The notes beneath the pieces are model-generated. The model ran no database searches. It saw nothing but the letters and a program-made list of their open reading frames with translations, and was not told the origin of the DNA. A stretch of 64,000 nucleotides of DNA. Origin: Pseudomonas syringae CC1557. Lineage in GTDB: Bacteria; Pseudomonadota; Gammaproteobacteria; Pseudomonadales; Pseudomonadaceae. Location: positions 496,001 through 560,000 of the forward strand of contig NZ_CP007014.1 in NCBI RefSeq assembly GCF_000452705.1, written 5' to 3'. Made by a program: the position numbers and the translations under genes. This document shows, piece after piece, positions 1 to 7,416 of this stretch. Each line of letters opens with the position of its first letter. Position 1 is the first letter of the stretch.

Positions 1-254
1 GCGGCAATCAGGGTGCCGCTCAGCGCGAGCACGGCCAGCCGCTGCGGGTTGTTGCGCAGGTCGCGCCACCAGCCTGGGTGCTTCCAGAACATCAGCACGA
101 TCGAGCCGAAGAGCGCTGACCACAGTGCACGATGGATGATGATCTCGATGGCTGGAACGGCGGCAATGGCTTTGAAATAAAGGGGGAACAAGCCCCAGAT
201 CGTGTAAGCACTCAGGCCTAGAATGTATCCACGGCGTGGATTGGCAGCTTGCAT
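1..254 (-). CDS. rarD: RarD-type EamA/DMT permease, N-terminal part (cut by window edge)
   Basis: The reverse strand encodes a protein beginning MQAANPRRGYILGLSAYTIW that runs off the window at position 1, so only about 84 residues are visible. The first transmembrane segment (YILGLSAYTIWGLFPLYFK) is followed by the IIIHRALWSALF segment typical of RarD proteins, inner-membrane exporters of the drug/metabolite transporter superfamily. The substrate of RarD is not established. The ATG at 254 is preceded by GGGACGCTCC, which has no strong Shine-Dalgarno, but the start fits the family. The family call is confident; the function is not. Confidence 0.85.
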   Translation of the reverse strand, partial: MQAANPRRGYILGLSAYTIWGLFPLYFKAIAAVPAIEIIIHRALWSALFGSIVLMFWKHPGWWRDLRNNPQRLAVLALSGTLIA

Positions 255-386
255 GGAGCGTCCCTTTTAATGCAGAAATTTCCGATTTTATTGCGGGGTG
301 ATGCGGTGGATGGTTTTGATCGAGTGCTCGATGTTACACACAGGTTCGACTGATTCACGGCATCTGTGCCGCGCCGCCTGCTCAAG

Positions 387-469
387 ATCGGACGCAGAGC
401 GTCCAGAACTGCATGCCGACGCGGAGCGTCGTACGATAGTCGAGGTTATCGTTCCGCACGCTCATCCGA
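387..469. repeat. REP-like palindromic repeat
   Basis: This non-coding stretch contains GACGCAGAGCGTC, then a second GACGCGGAGCGTC about 25 bases later, followed by TCGTTCCGCACGCTC. The same words recur in several other intergenic regions of the window (7194-7402, 10226-10275, 18330-18505, 30175-30240). They are Pseudomonas REP-type elements. It lies directly after the stop of the srkA-like gene and could act as an mRNA 3' stabiliser. Confidence 0.7.
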
Positions 470-1444
470 TCAAAACAGCTTCAGCGGTTCTTCATTCAGT
501 GCTGCCATCTGCTCGCGCAGGGCCAGGATGTGATCGCCCCAGTAACGCTCGGTGCCGAACCACGGGAAGCTGTGTGGAAACGCAGGGTCATCCCAGCGAC
601 GGGCCAGCCAGGCGCTGTAGTGCATCAGCCGCAGCGCACGCAATGGCTCTATAAGGGCCAGTTCGCGTGGATTGAAATCATGAAATTCGTTGTAGCCGTC
701 CATCAACTCGGATAACTGACCAAGACGTTCCTGACGGTCCCCTGCAAGCATCATCCAGATGTCCTGCACGGCTGGGCCGAGGCGGCAATCGTCCAGGTCG
801 ACGATGTGAAACATTTCATCGCGGCACATCATGTTGCCGGGGTGACAGTCGCCGTGCATGCGGATATTGCTGTGCGGCGTCGCCGCGTAAACATCTTCGA
901 CGCGTTTGAGCAGGTCACGGGCTACTGACTCGTAGGCTGGCAACAGGCTGCGCGGTATGCAGTCGTTTTCCAGCAGGTAGTTGACCGAGTCATTGCCAAA
1001 ATTCTTCACGCCCAGTGCTTCGCGGTGTGCGAACGGCTTAGTCGAGCCGACCGCATGAATACGGCCCAGCAACTGACCCAGACGATACAACTGATCCAGA
1101 TTACCTGGTTCCGGCGCACGTCCGCCTCGGCGCGGGAACAGCGTGAAGCGAAAACCGGCGTGCTCGAACAGGGTTTCGCTGTTGTGCACCATGGGTGCGA
1201 CAACCGGTACTTCGACGTCGACCAGTTCGAAGGTGAAGCTGTGTTCTTCGAGAATGGCCTCGTTGGTCCAGCGCTGTGGACGGTAGAACTTGGCGATCAG
1301 CGGCTGGCCGTCTTCGATACCCACCTGATACACGCGGTTTTCGTAACTGTTGAGCGCCAGGATGCGTGCGTCGCTGAGAAAACCGATGCTTTCGACGGCA
1401 TCCAGCACCAGATCGGGAGTAAGTGTTGCAAACGGGTGAGCCAT
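470..1444 (-). CDS. srkA: Stress response serine/threonine protein kinase SrkA/RdoA (YihE family)
   Basis: The 324-residue cytoplasmic protein belongs to the aminoglycoside-phosphotransferase-fold kinases of the YihE/RdoA family, linked in enterobacteria to Cpx-regulated survival under stress. The brick motif NIRMHGDCHPGNMM holds the catalytic Asp, and HIVDLDDCRLGP holds the metal-binding Asp. LIAKFYRPQRW near the N-terminus supplies the ATP-binding lysine. The reading frame stays open to 1522, but the ATG at 1444 is preceded by AGGAG at good spacing and gives the family start MAHPFATLTPD, so I chose it. In many genomes dsbA follows; it does not here. Confidence 0.88.
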   Translation of the reverse strand: MAHPFATLTPDLVLDAVESIGFLSDARILALNSYENRVYQVGIEDGQPLIAKFYRPQRWTNEAILEEHSFTFELVDVEVPVVAPMVHNSETLFEHAGFRFTLFPRRGGRAPEPGNLDQLYRLGQLLGRIHAVGSTKPFAHREALGVKNFGNDSVNYLLENDCIPRSLLPAYESVARDLLKRVEDVYAATPHSNIRMHGDCHPGNMMCRDEMFHIVDLDDCRLGPAVQDIWMMLAGDRQERLGQLSELMDGYNEFHDFNPRELALIEPLRALRLMHYSAWLARRWDDPAFPHSFPWFGTERYWGDHILALREQMAALNEEPLKLF

Positions 1445-1547
1445 GACTACTCCTGCGCGCAGCAGGTTGCCGCGTCGGACCGCTGATGGTAACGCAGACC
1501 GGTCCCGGTTCGCCAAACCCATCCGATTAAAGTGCTCAAGGGATGGA

Positions 1548-1565
1548 TTGTCATGAAACGGTCAT
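1548..1565 (+). promoter_or_regulatory. Pho-box-like direct repeat
   Basis: TTGTCAT-GAAA-CGGTCAT is two 7-base units at an exact 11-base period, matching the PhoB consensus CTGTCAT-N4-CTGTCAT at 5 of 7 and 6 of 7 positions or better. It sits 72 bases before the LacI-type gene that opens a transporter/phosphodiesterase operon. A third unit is not visible. That PhoB binds here is inference. Confidence 0.5.
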
Positions 1566-1636
1566 CACTCGTTAGCGATTCAGCCATGTTGGACGCCTAG
1601 AGTCGCGTCAATGAGATCGATCTCAAGCGAGCGACA

Positions 1637-2656
1637 ATGACTGATTTGAAACAGGTTGCCAGCCTGGCCGGGGTTTCCCGGGCCACCGCTGCACGCGCCT
1701 TCGCCAGCCCTGATGTGGTACGCGCCGAGACCCGCGACCGGGTGTTCGCTGCGGCCCGTGCGCTGGGTTTTCGCCCTAACCGTCTGGGCCGACAGTTGCG
1801 TCTGCAAACCACCAACCTGATTGGCGTAGTGGTGCCCAACCTGCTCAATCCGGTGTTTGCCGAACAGTTTCAGGCCATGGAACGAGCCGCGCGGGCGCGG
1901 GGCTACAACTTGCTGTTGGCGACCACCGACTACAGCGCCGAACGTGAAAGCGCCGTGGTTGAAGAGCTGCTGCGCCAGCGGGTAGACGGGCTGGTGCTGA
2001 CCGTGACCGACGCCGAACACAACCGTGTGCTGCAAAGCCTGATCAGTGAGGACACGCCATTTGTGCTGGCCTACCACCAGACCAGCAATGCCGATTACAG
2101 CGCCGTGTCAGTGGATAACCGCGCAGGCATGGCGCTGGCGACACAGTACTTGATCGACGCCGGCCACCAGCGTATCGCCATGGTAGCGGGGCCGGTCATG
2201 CAGTCCGACCGCGCCCGCCTGCGTTATGACGGCTATTGCGACGCCATGGCCGAGCGTGGGCTTGCAGCTCGGCCGGTGATTGAGATGCCTGCCCATACCC
2301 GCGCCGATTTCGCCGCGCTTGAACCCTTGTTATGCGGCCCGGATGCGCCCAGCGCACTGGTCTGCTCCAACGATTTGCTGGCCATCAGCCTGATTTCCGA
2401 ATTGCGCCGCAATGGCTGGGGCGTTCCCGAACGTCTGTCGGTCATCGGCTTCGATGGCATCGAACTCGGCACCCAGATGCACCCGACGCTGTGCAGCGTG
2501 GTTCAGCCCATTGCCGAACTGGCGCGCATCGTCATCGACCAATTACTGGCAGGGATTGCCGGAGCCGTACCGGTTTCTCATTGTCTGCCGTGCCACATCC
2601 GGCCCGGCGAAAGCACCCAGCCCTACCAGGAGATGCTTCATGCTCAGCCTCAGTAA
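1637..2656 (+). CDS. LacI-family transcriptional regulator
   Basis: The 339-residue protein has an N-terminal helix-turn-helix (LKQVASLAGVSRATAARAF, residues 4-22), the hinge region (FRPNRLGRQLR) and a periplasmic-binding-like sensor domain with GVVVPNLLNPVFAEQFQAME and VIGFDGIELGTQMHPTL. Its stop overlaps the start of the substrate-binding protein gene by 17 bases, so it is the first gene of the transporter operon and probably its local regulator. The inducer cannot be read from sequence; from the neighbours a phosphodiester or its product is plausible. The ATG at 1637 was chosen because it places the HTH at the usual residue 4. Confidence 0.9.
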   Translation: MTDLKQVASLAGVSRATAARAFASPDVVRAETRDRVFAAARALGFRPNRLGRQLRLQTTNLIGVVVPNLLNPVFAEQFQAMERAARARGYNLLLATTDYSAERESAVVEELLRQRVDGLVLTVTDAEHNRVLQSLISEDTPFVLAYHQTSNADYSAVSVDNRAGMALATQYLIDAGHQRIAMVAGPVMQSDRARLRYDGYCDAMAERGLAARPVIEMPAHTRADFAALEPLLCGPDAPSALVCSNDLLAISLISELRRNGWGVPERLSVIGFDGIELGTQMHPTLCSVVQPIAELARIVIDQLLAGIAGAVPVSHCLPCHIRPGESTQPYQEMLHAQPQ

Positions 2657-3641
2657 AACCCTCGCGGCACTGTTGTTATGCGGTGCGGCCAGCCTCGCCC
2701 AGGCCGCCGAAACCGCCATTTGCTACAACTGTCCTCCTGAGTGGGCCGATTGGGGTACTCAGCTCAAGGCGATTGCCGACAGTACCGGTGTCCAGGTGCC
2801 GCTGGACAACAAGAACTCCGGGCAGGCGCTGGCACAGATTGTCGCCGAACAGGCCGCTCCGGTTGCCGACGTGGTGTATTACGGTGTGACGTTCGGTTTG
2901 CAGGCGCAGAAAGCGGGCGTGGTCGACACCTACAAGCCCAAGCACTGGGACGATATTCCGGCCGGCCTGAAAGACCCGCAAGGGCACTGGTTTGCCATTC
3001 ACTCCGGCACCCTCGGCATCATGGTCAACGTCGACGCACTCGGCGGTCTGCCGGTGCCGCAAAGCTGGGCAGACCTGCTCAAGCCTGAGTACAAAGGCAT
3101 GGTCGGCTACCTCGATCCTTCCAGTGCATTCGTCGGCTACGTTTCTGCCGTGGCGATCAACCAGGCCATGGGTGGGACGCTGGACAACTTCGGCCCGGCC
3201 ATCGACTACTTCCAGAAACTGGCGAAGAACTCGCCCATCGTGCCCAAGCAGACTGCGTATGCCCGCGTGCTGTCCGGCGAGCTGCCGATTCTGGTCGACT
3301 ATGACTTCAACGCCTACCGCGCTCGCTACAAGGACAAAGCCAACGTCGCGTTCGTGATCCCGAAGGAAGGCACCATCGGTGTTCCTTACGTGATGAGCAT
3401 GGTGGCCAAGGCCCCGCATCGCGCCAACGCCGAGAAGGTGCTGGATTTCGTCTTGTCCGATGAAGGTCAGGCGCTGTGGGCCAAGGCCTATCTGCGTCCG
3501 GTGCGCTCGAAGATGCCGGCCGAAGTCGCCGCACAGTTCCTGCCGGACAGCGATTACGCCCGTGCCGGTGTGGTCGATTACCAGCACATGGCTGCCGTGC
3601 AGGAAGCCTTCGCCGCCCGTTATCTGCGTGAGGTGAAGTAA
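2640..3641 (+). CDS. ABC transporter periplasmic substrate-binding protein (Fe3+/phosphonate-type, family 1)
   Basis: The 333-residue precursor has a signal peptide (MLSLSKTLAALLLCGAASLA, cleavage expected after AQA at residue 22). The mature protein resembles the family-1 binding proteins used for iron, spermidine and 2-aminoethylphosphonate, with WFAIHSGTLGIMVN and GELPILVDYDFNAY. The frame is open upstream within the lacI gene, but only the ATG at 2640 gives a signal peptide and a GGAG at 2629. It starts inside the regulator's last codons and is followed by the first permease with a TAATG overlap. The substrate is not determinable; context suggests a phosphorus compound. Confidence 0.85.
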   Translation: MLSLSKTLAALLLCGAASLAQAAETAICYNCPPEWADWGTQLKAIADSTGVQVPLDNKNSGQALAQIVAEQAAPVADVVYYGVTFGLQAQKAGVVDTYKPKHWDDIPAGLKDPQGHWFAIHSGTLGIMVNVDALGGLPVPQSWADLLKPEYKGMVGYLDPSSAFVGYVSAVAINQAMGGTLDNFGPAIDYFQKLAKNSPIVPKQTAYARVLSGELPILVDYDFNAYRARYKDKANVAFVIPKEGTIGVPYVMSMVAKAPHRANAEKVLDFVLSDEGQALWAKAYLRPVRSKMPAEVAAQFLPDSDYARAGVVDYQHMAAVQEAFAARYLREVK

Positions 3642-4510
3642 TGTCAGCCTCGCCGGAACAAGCGCGGGCTCTGCGCAAGGGCGGATTTTTCAGGCTGCGG
3701 TTGCGCCCGACTGCTGCGGTGGCGCTGGCTCCGGCGATGGCGGTATTGCTGGCCTTCTGGCTGCTGCCGCTGACCCACCTGATCGTGCTCGGTGCGAGAA
3801 GTACGGACGGCAACGACAGCGGTTACTGGCAGGTATTGAGCAGTGCTCAGTATCTGGGCAGTCTGGTGCAGACTTGTGTGCTGGCGCTGGTGGTAACACT
3901 CGCAGCGTTGCTGGTCGGTGGCATCAGTGGCGTGTTTCTGGCCCGCAACCACTTTTTCGGACGCTCTGCGCTGGTCGCCTTGCTGACCTTTCCGTTGGCG
4001 TTCCCCGGTGTGGTGGTCGGCTTTCTGGTGATCCTGCTGGCCGGCCGCCAAGGGATTTTCGCCGCGCTCGGTCTGCAGCTGGCCGGTGAGCGCTGGGTGT
4101 TTGCCTACTCGCTCACCGGACTGTTCATTGGCTACCTGTACTTTTCGATACCACGGGTGATCCTCACCGTGATGGCGGCCTGCGAGAGTCTGGACCGTAG
4201 CCTTGAAGAGGCCGCTCATTCACTGGGTGCCGGTCATTGGCGCGTGGTGTGTGATGTGATCATTCCGGGCCTGACTCCGGCACTGGTGTCCTGCGGTGCG
4301 ATCTGCTTCGCCACCTCGATGGGCGCATTCGGCACGGCATTCACGCTGGGCACACGTCTGAACGTCACCCCTGTGGCGATCTACAACGTGTTCACCAATT
4401 ACGCCAACTTCACCGTGGCTGCCGCACTGTCGGTGATCCTCGGCCTGGTGACCTGGGCGGTGCTGTTGCTGGCCCGCCGAATGGTCGGAAAATCGGGAGT
4501 TGCCCTGTGA
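3641..4510 (+). CDS. ABC transporter permease
   Basis: This 289-residue inner-membrane protein has about six transmembrane segments and the permease EAA loop (LEEAAHSLGAGHWRVVCDVI, about residues 187-206) that docks the ATPase. Its start overlaps the stop of the binding-protein gene by one base and its end overlaps the next permease by four, so the two permeases should be translationally coupled and form a heterodimer. The family is the binding-protein-dependent transport inner-membrane component (BPD_transp_1). Confidence 0.88.
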   Translation: MSASPEQARALRKGGFFRLRLRPTAAVALAPAMAVLLAFWLLPLTHLIVLGARSTDGNDSGYWQVLSSAQYLGSLVQTCVLALVVTLAALLVGGISGVFLARNHFFGRSALVALLTFPLAFPGVVVGFLVILLAGRQGIFAALGLQLAGERWVFAYSLTGLFIGYLYFSIPRVILTVMAACESLDRSLEEAAHSLGAGHWRVVCDVIIPGLTPALVSCGAICFATSMGAFGTAFTLGTRLNVTPVAIYNVFTNYANFTVAAALSVILGLVTWAVLLLARRMVGKSGVAL

Positions 4511-5301
4511 AACGCTCTCCATTGTTCGCGGCACAACTGGCGTTCACGCTGTTGGTCTGCGCGTTCATGCTGGTGCCGGTGGTGTTGTCGCTGCTGGCCG
4601 GTCTGACCCGCAATTATTTTCTGGGCCTGTCGAGTGGCTTGACCTTCGACTGGCTGATACAAGTCTGGCAGGCCTATTCGCCGACGGTCTGGCTGTCGCT
4701 GCAACTGGCTGTAGCCTGTGCGATCTGCGTCTGCGTGGTCGGTGTTCCGGCGGCGTATGCGCTGGTGCGCATGAACAATCGCTTCAGTCGGGCCTTTGAA
4801 GAACTGATGGTGCTGCCGGTCGCCATGCCCGGTCTGGCCAGCGCGTTGGCGTTGCTACTGACCTACGGCCAGTTCGGCAGCTTTCGCAGCAGCTGGTTGT
4901 TCATTCTGGTGGGTCATGTGCTGTTCACGTTGCCGTTTCTGGTGCGACCGGTGATGGCGGTGATGCAGCGTCAGCAATTGCCGGTGCTCGAAGAGGCCGC
5001 CGCCAGTCTGGGCGCCGGGCCGATCAAGCGTTTCTTCAGCGTGGTGGTGCCCAATTGCCGGGCCGGGATTCTGGCCGGTGTGCTGATGGTCGTGACCCTG
5101 TCGCTGGGTGAATTCAACCTGACCTGGATGCTGCACACACCGATGACCAAGACCCTGCCGGTCGGCCTGGCCGACAGCTACGCCTCGGCCCGGCTCGAAG
5201 TCGCCAGCGCCTACACCCTTCTTTTTCTGTTGCTGATTGTGCCGCTGCTGATTGCGTTGCAGGCCATCAGTGCGCATCTTGCCCGTGGAGAGAGCCGATG
5301 A
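4507..5301 (+). CDS. ABC transporter permease (second subunit)
   Basis: This 264-residue integral membrane protein starts with GTG at 4507, four bases inside the preceding permease gene (GTGA overlap). It carries its own EAA loop (LEEAAASLGAGPIKRFFSVV) and transmembrane segments such as LAFTLLVCAFMLVPVVLSLL. It is the partner of the upstream permease and is itself coupled by an ATGA overlap to the ATPase gene. Confidence 0.88.
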   Translation: MKRSPLFAAQLAFTLLVCAFMLVPVVLSLLAGLTRNYFLGLSSGLTFDWLIQVWQAYSPTVWLSLQLAVACAICVCVVGVPAAYALVRMNNRFSRAFEELMVLPVAMPGLASALALLLTYGQFGSFRSSWLFILVGHVLFTLPFLVRPVMAVMQRQQLPVLEEAAASLGAGPIKRFFSVVVPNCRAGILAGVLMVVTLSLGEFNLTWMLHTPMTKTLPVGLADSYASARLEVASAYTLLFLLLIVPLLIALQAISAHLARGESR

Positions 5302-6329
5302 GCGGAACCACCATTCGCCTGAAAGGCTGCCGCAAGGCATTTGCCGACGGCACTGTTGCTGTACAGGATCTGCACCTGACCATCGAGCCCGGCGAAACGC
5401 TGGCGATTCTCGGCCCGTCGGGTTGCGGCAAAACCACCACCCTGCGGCTGATTGCCGGGCTTGAGCGTCCGGACGTGGGGCAGGTGTTGTTTGATGATCA
5501 GGACGTCACGCGTTTGCCTATCGAAAAGCGCGATGTCGGCATGGTGTTTCAGAATTACGCACTGTTCCCGAACCTCGATGTGGCCGGCAACATTGTCTAC
5601 GGCCTGAAGATTCGTGGCCTGTCGGCTGCCGAGCGCACCAAGCGTTGCGACGAGTTACTGGAACTGGTCGGTCTGACCGGTCACGGTAATCGCCGCGTCA
5701 ACGAACTGTCCGGCGGCCAGCGGCAACGGGTCGCACTGGCTCGCGCACTGGCGCCGCGTCCTCGGGTGCTGTTGCTCGACGAGCCGTTGGCCGCACTGGA
5801 TGCACAGCTGCGCGAGCGCTTGCGCAGCGAGCTGGATCAACTGCTGCGTGGGCTCGGCATCACTTCGGTGTTCGTCACCCACGATCAGGGCGAAGCGATG
5901 GCCCTGGGCGACCGGATTCTGGTTATGGAAAAAGGCTGCGTATCGCAATTGGCAACGCCGCGAGAAATCTATCAGCAGCCGGCCAATGCTTTTGTTGCCG
6001 GTTTTGTCGGCAATCTGAATGCGTTCAGCGTGGTCGCGCGCACGTCGTCGGGTCTCAAGGTGAGCGGCGGCGAATTGCCGTGGAGCGGTGCCGACATGCC
6101 GAGCACCGTCTATTGCCGTCCCGAGCACCTGCGTTTGATGCCAGGCAGCGGACATCTTCAGGGGCGTCTGGTCGGGCAGTTCTTTCAGGGCGCGCAAAGT
6201 CGCTTGCTGGTGGATGTCGGCGGTCCGCAGCCATTGCTGGTGGACAGCACCGACAACGTGATTTATGCCGCCAACTCAGCTATTGCCCTGAGCGTCGAAC
6301 CGCAAGTGCTGTTCACCCTGCATTCGTGA
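5298..6329 (+). CDS. ABC transporter ATP-binding protein
   Basis: The 343-residue ATPase has Walker A GPSGCGKTT (about residues 39-47), Q-loop VFQNYALFPN, signature LSGGQRQRVALARAL, Walker B VLLLDEPLAALD and switch histidine VFVTHDQGEAM. Residues 240-343 form a TOBE-like C-terminal domain, as in the spermidine/iron/phosphonate subgroup. It energises the importer formed by the two upstream permeases and starts by a four-base overlap with the second one. Confidence 0.92.
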   Translation: MSGTTIRLKGCRKAFADGTVAVQDLHLTIEPGETLAILGPSGCGKTTTLRLIAGLERPDVGQVLFDDQDVTRLPIEKRDVGMVFQNYALFPNLDVAGNIVYGLKIRGLSAAERTKRCDELLELVGLTGHGNRRVNELSGGQRQRVALARALAPRPRVLLLDEPLAALDAQLRERLRSELDQLLRGLGITSVFVTHDQGEAMALGDRILVMEKGCVSQLATPREIYQQPANAFVAGFVGNLNAFSVVARTSSGLKVSGGELPWSGADMPSTVYCRPEHLRLMPGSGHLQGRLVGQFFQGAQSRLLVDVGGPQPLLVDSTDNVIYAANSAIALSVEPQVLFTLHS

Positions 6330-6354
6330 AACCGTTTTTCAGCGAGAGATTATT

Positions 6355-7188
6355 TTGAATCGTCCGTTTCTTATTGCCCAGATCAGCGACCTGCACCTCA
6401 AAGCCGACGGGCGCCTGACCTATGGCGTGGTCGATACGCTTGGCGCGCTGCGTCGTGCTGTCGCTCACATCAATGCCAGCAAACAGCGCCCCGACATCGT
6501 AGTGATCAGCGGTGACCTGGTGGACTTCGGTCGTGAGGATGAATACGCGGTGCTCAAGCCTGAGCTGGAGCGTTTGCAGATGCCTTACTATCTGGTGCCC
6601 GGCAATCACGATGACCGCGAGCACTTGCTGGCAGCGTTTGCCGATCAGGTGTACCTGCCGCTGTCGGCCAATGCGCCGCTGGACTGGGTGGTGGAGAAAT
6701 ACCCGGTCCGTTTGATCGGCCTGGACACGACCATTCCCGGCGAACATGGCGGGCAGCTGGATTACTGTCAGTTGGACTGGTTACATGCTCAACTGTCGCG
6801 TCGCCCTTACGTGCCGACCGTGATCATCCTGCACCATCCGCCATTCATTACCGGCATCGGCCACATGGACCGTGCACCCTTCGGCAATGCGTCAGCGCTG
6901 GAACGTGTGATTGCTCAGCACCCGCAAGTGGAGCGGCTGCTGTGTGGGCATTTGCATCGACCGATGCAGCGGCGTTTTGGTGGCAGCGTGGCGAGCATCT
7001 GCCCCGGCACCTCACACCAGATCGTCCTCGACCTCGACGAAGCCGCCCCGGCGCATTTCAACCTGGAACCGGCAGGCTATGTGCTGCACCGCTGGCATTC
7101 CGAGCAGGGTCTGGTGAGCCATAACGCCGTGTTCGGCGACTATGAAGGGCCGTACCCGTTTTATGATGAGGCTGGGTTGATCGATTGA
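6355..7188 (+). CDS. GpdQ-like metallophosphodiesterase
   Basis: The 277-residue protein is a class III metallophosphoesterase. The dimetal site is visible as ISDLHLK, VISGDLVDFG, VPGNHDD, ILHHPP and LLCGHLHRP. The C-terminal words GTSHQIV and EGPYPFYDE resemble those I remember from Enterobacter GpdQ, a glycerophosphodiesterase, more than those of the cAMP phosphodiesterase CpdA. It starts with TTG at 6355 after AGCGAGAG, 25 bases after the ATPase gene, and closes the operon. Inference: it hydrolyses a phosphodiester brought in by the transporter. A CpdA-type activity is the alternative. Confidence 0.85.
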   Translation: MNRPFLIAQISDLHLKADGRLTYGVVDTLGALRRAVAHINASKQRPDIVVISGDLVDFGREDEYAVLKPELERLQMPYYLVPGNHDDREHLLAAFADQVYLPLSANAPLDWVVEKYPVRLIGLDTTIPGEHGGQLDYCQLDWLHAQLSRRPYVPTVIILHHPPFITGIGHMDRAPFGNASALERVIAQHPQVERLLCGHLHRPMQRRFGGSVASICPGTSHQIVLDLDEAAPAHFNLEPAGYVLHRWHSEQGLVSHNAVFGDYEGPYPFYDEAGLID

Positions 7189-7193
7189 TGGTT

Positions 7194-7402
7194 TATCGCT
7201 CCCACGCTCTGCGTGGTAGCACTGTTCCGGACGCTCTGCGTCCTCTTCTGAAGGTGACGCAGAGCGTCACGAACTGCATGCCCACGCGGAGCGCGGGCAC
7301 GATCAGACGCCAATGAGCATTCCTATCGCTCCCACGCTCTGCGTGGTAGTGCTGTTCCGGACGCTCCGCACCTTCTTCTGAAGGTGACGCAGAGCGTCAC
7401 GA
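7194..7402. repeat. REP-like elements, two tandem copies
   Basis: Two near-identical 79-base blocks begin with TATCGCTCCCACGCTCTGCG at 7194 and at 7324, a 130-base period. Each holds the word GGACGCTC and ends with GACGCAGAGCGTCACGA, which can pair with the first half. They fill the gap between two convergent genes and may serve as a shared 3' end for both transcripts. No other gene is seen here. Confidence 0.75.
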
Positions 7403-7416
7403 TCAGAGCTACTCGA

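Noticed and set aside
7189..7416. CRISPR array
   Set aside because: There are only two copies of a 79-base block at a 130-base period, with internal palindromes shared with other REP-like sites, so it is not a CRISPR.
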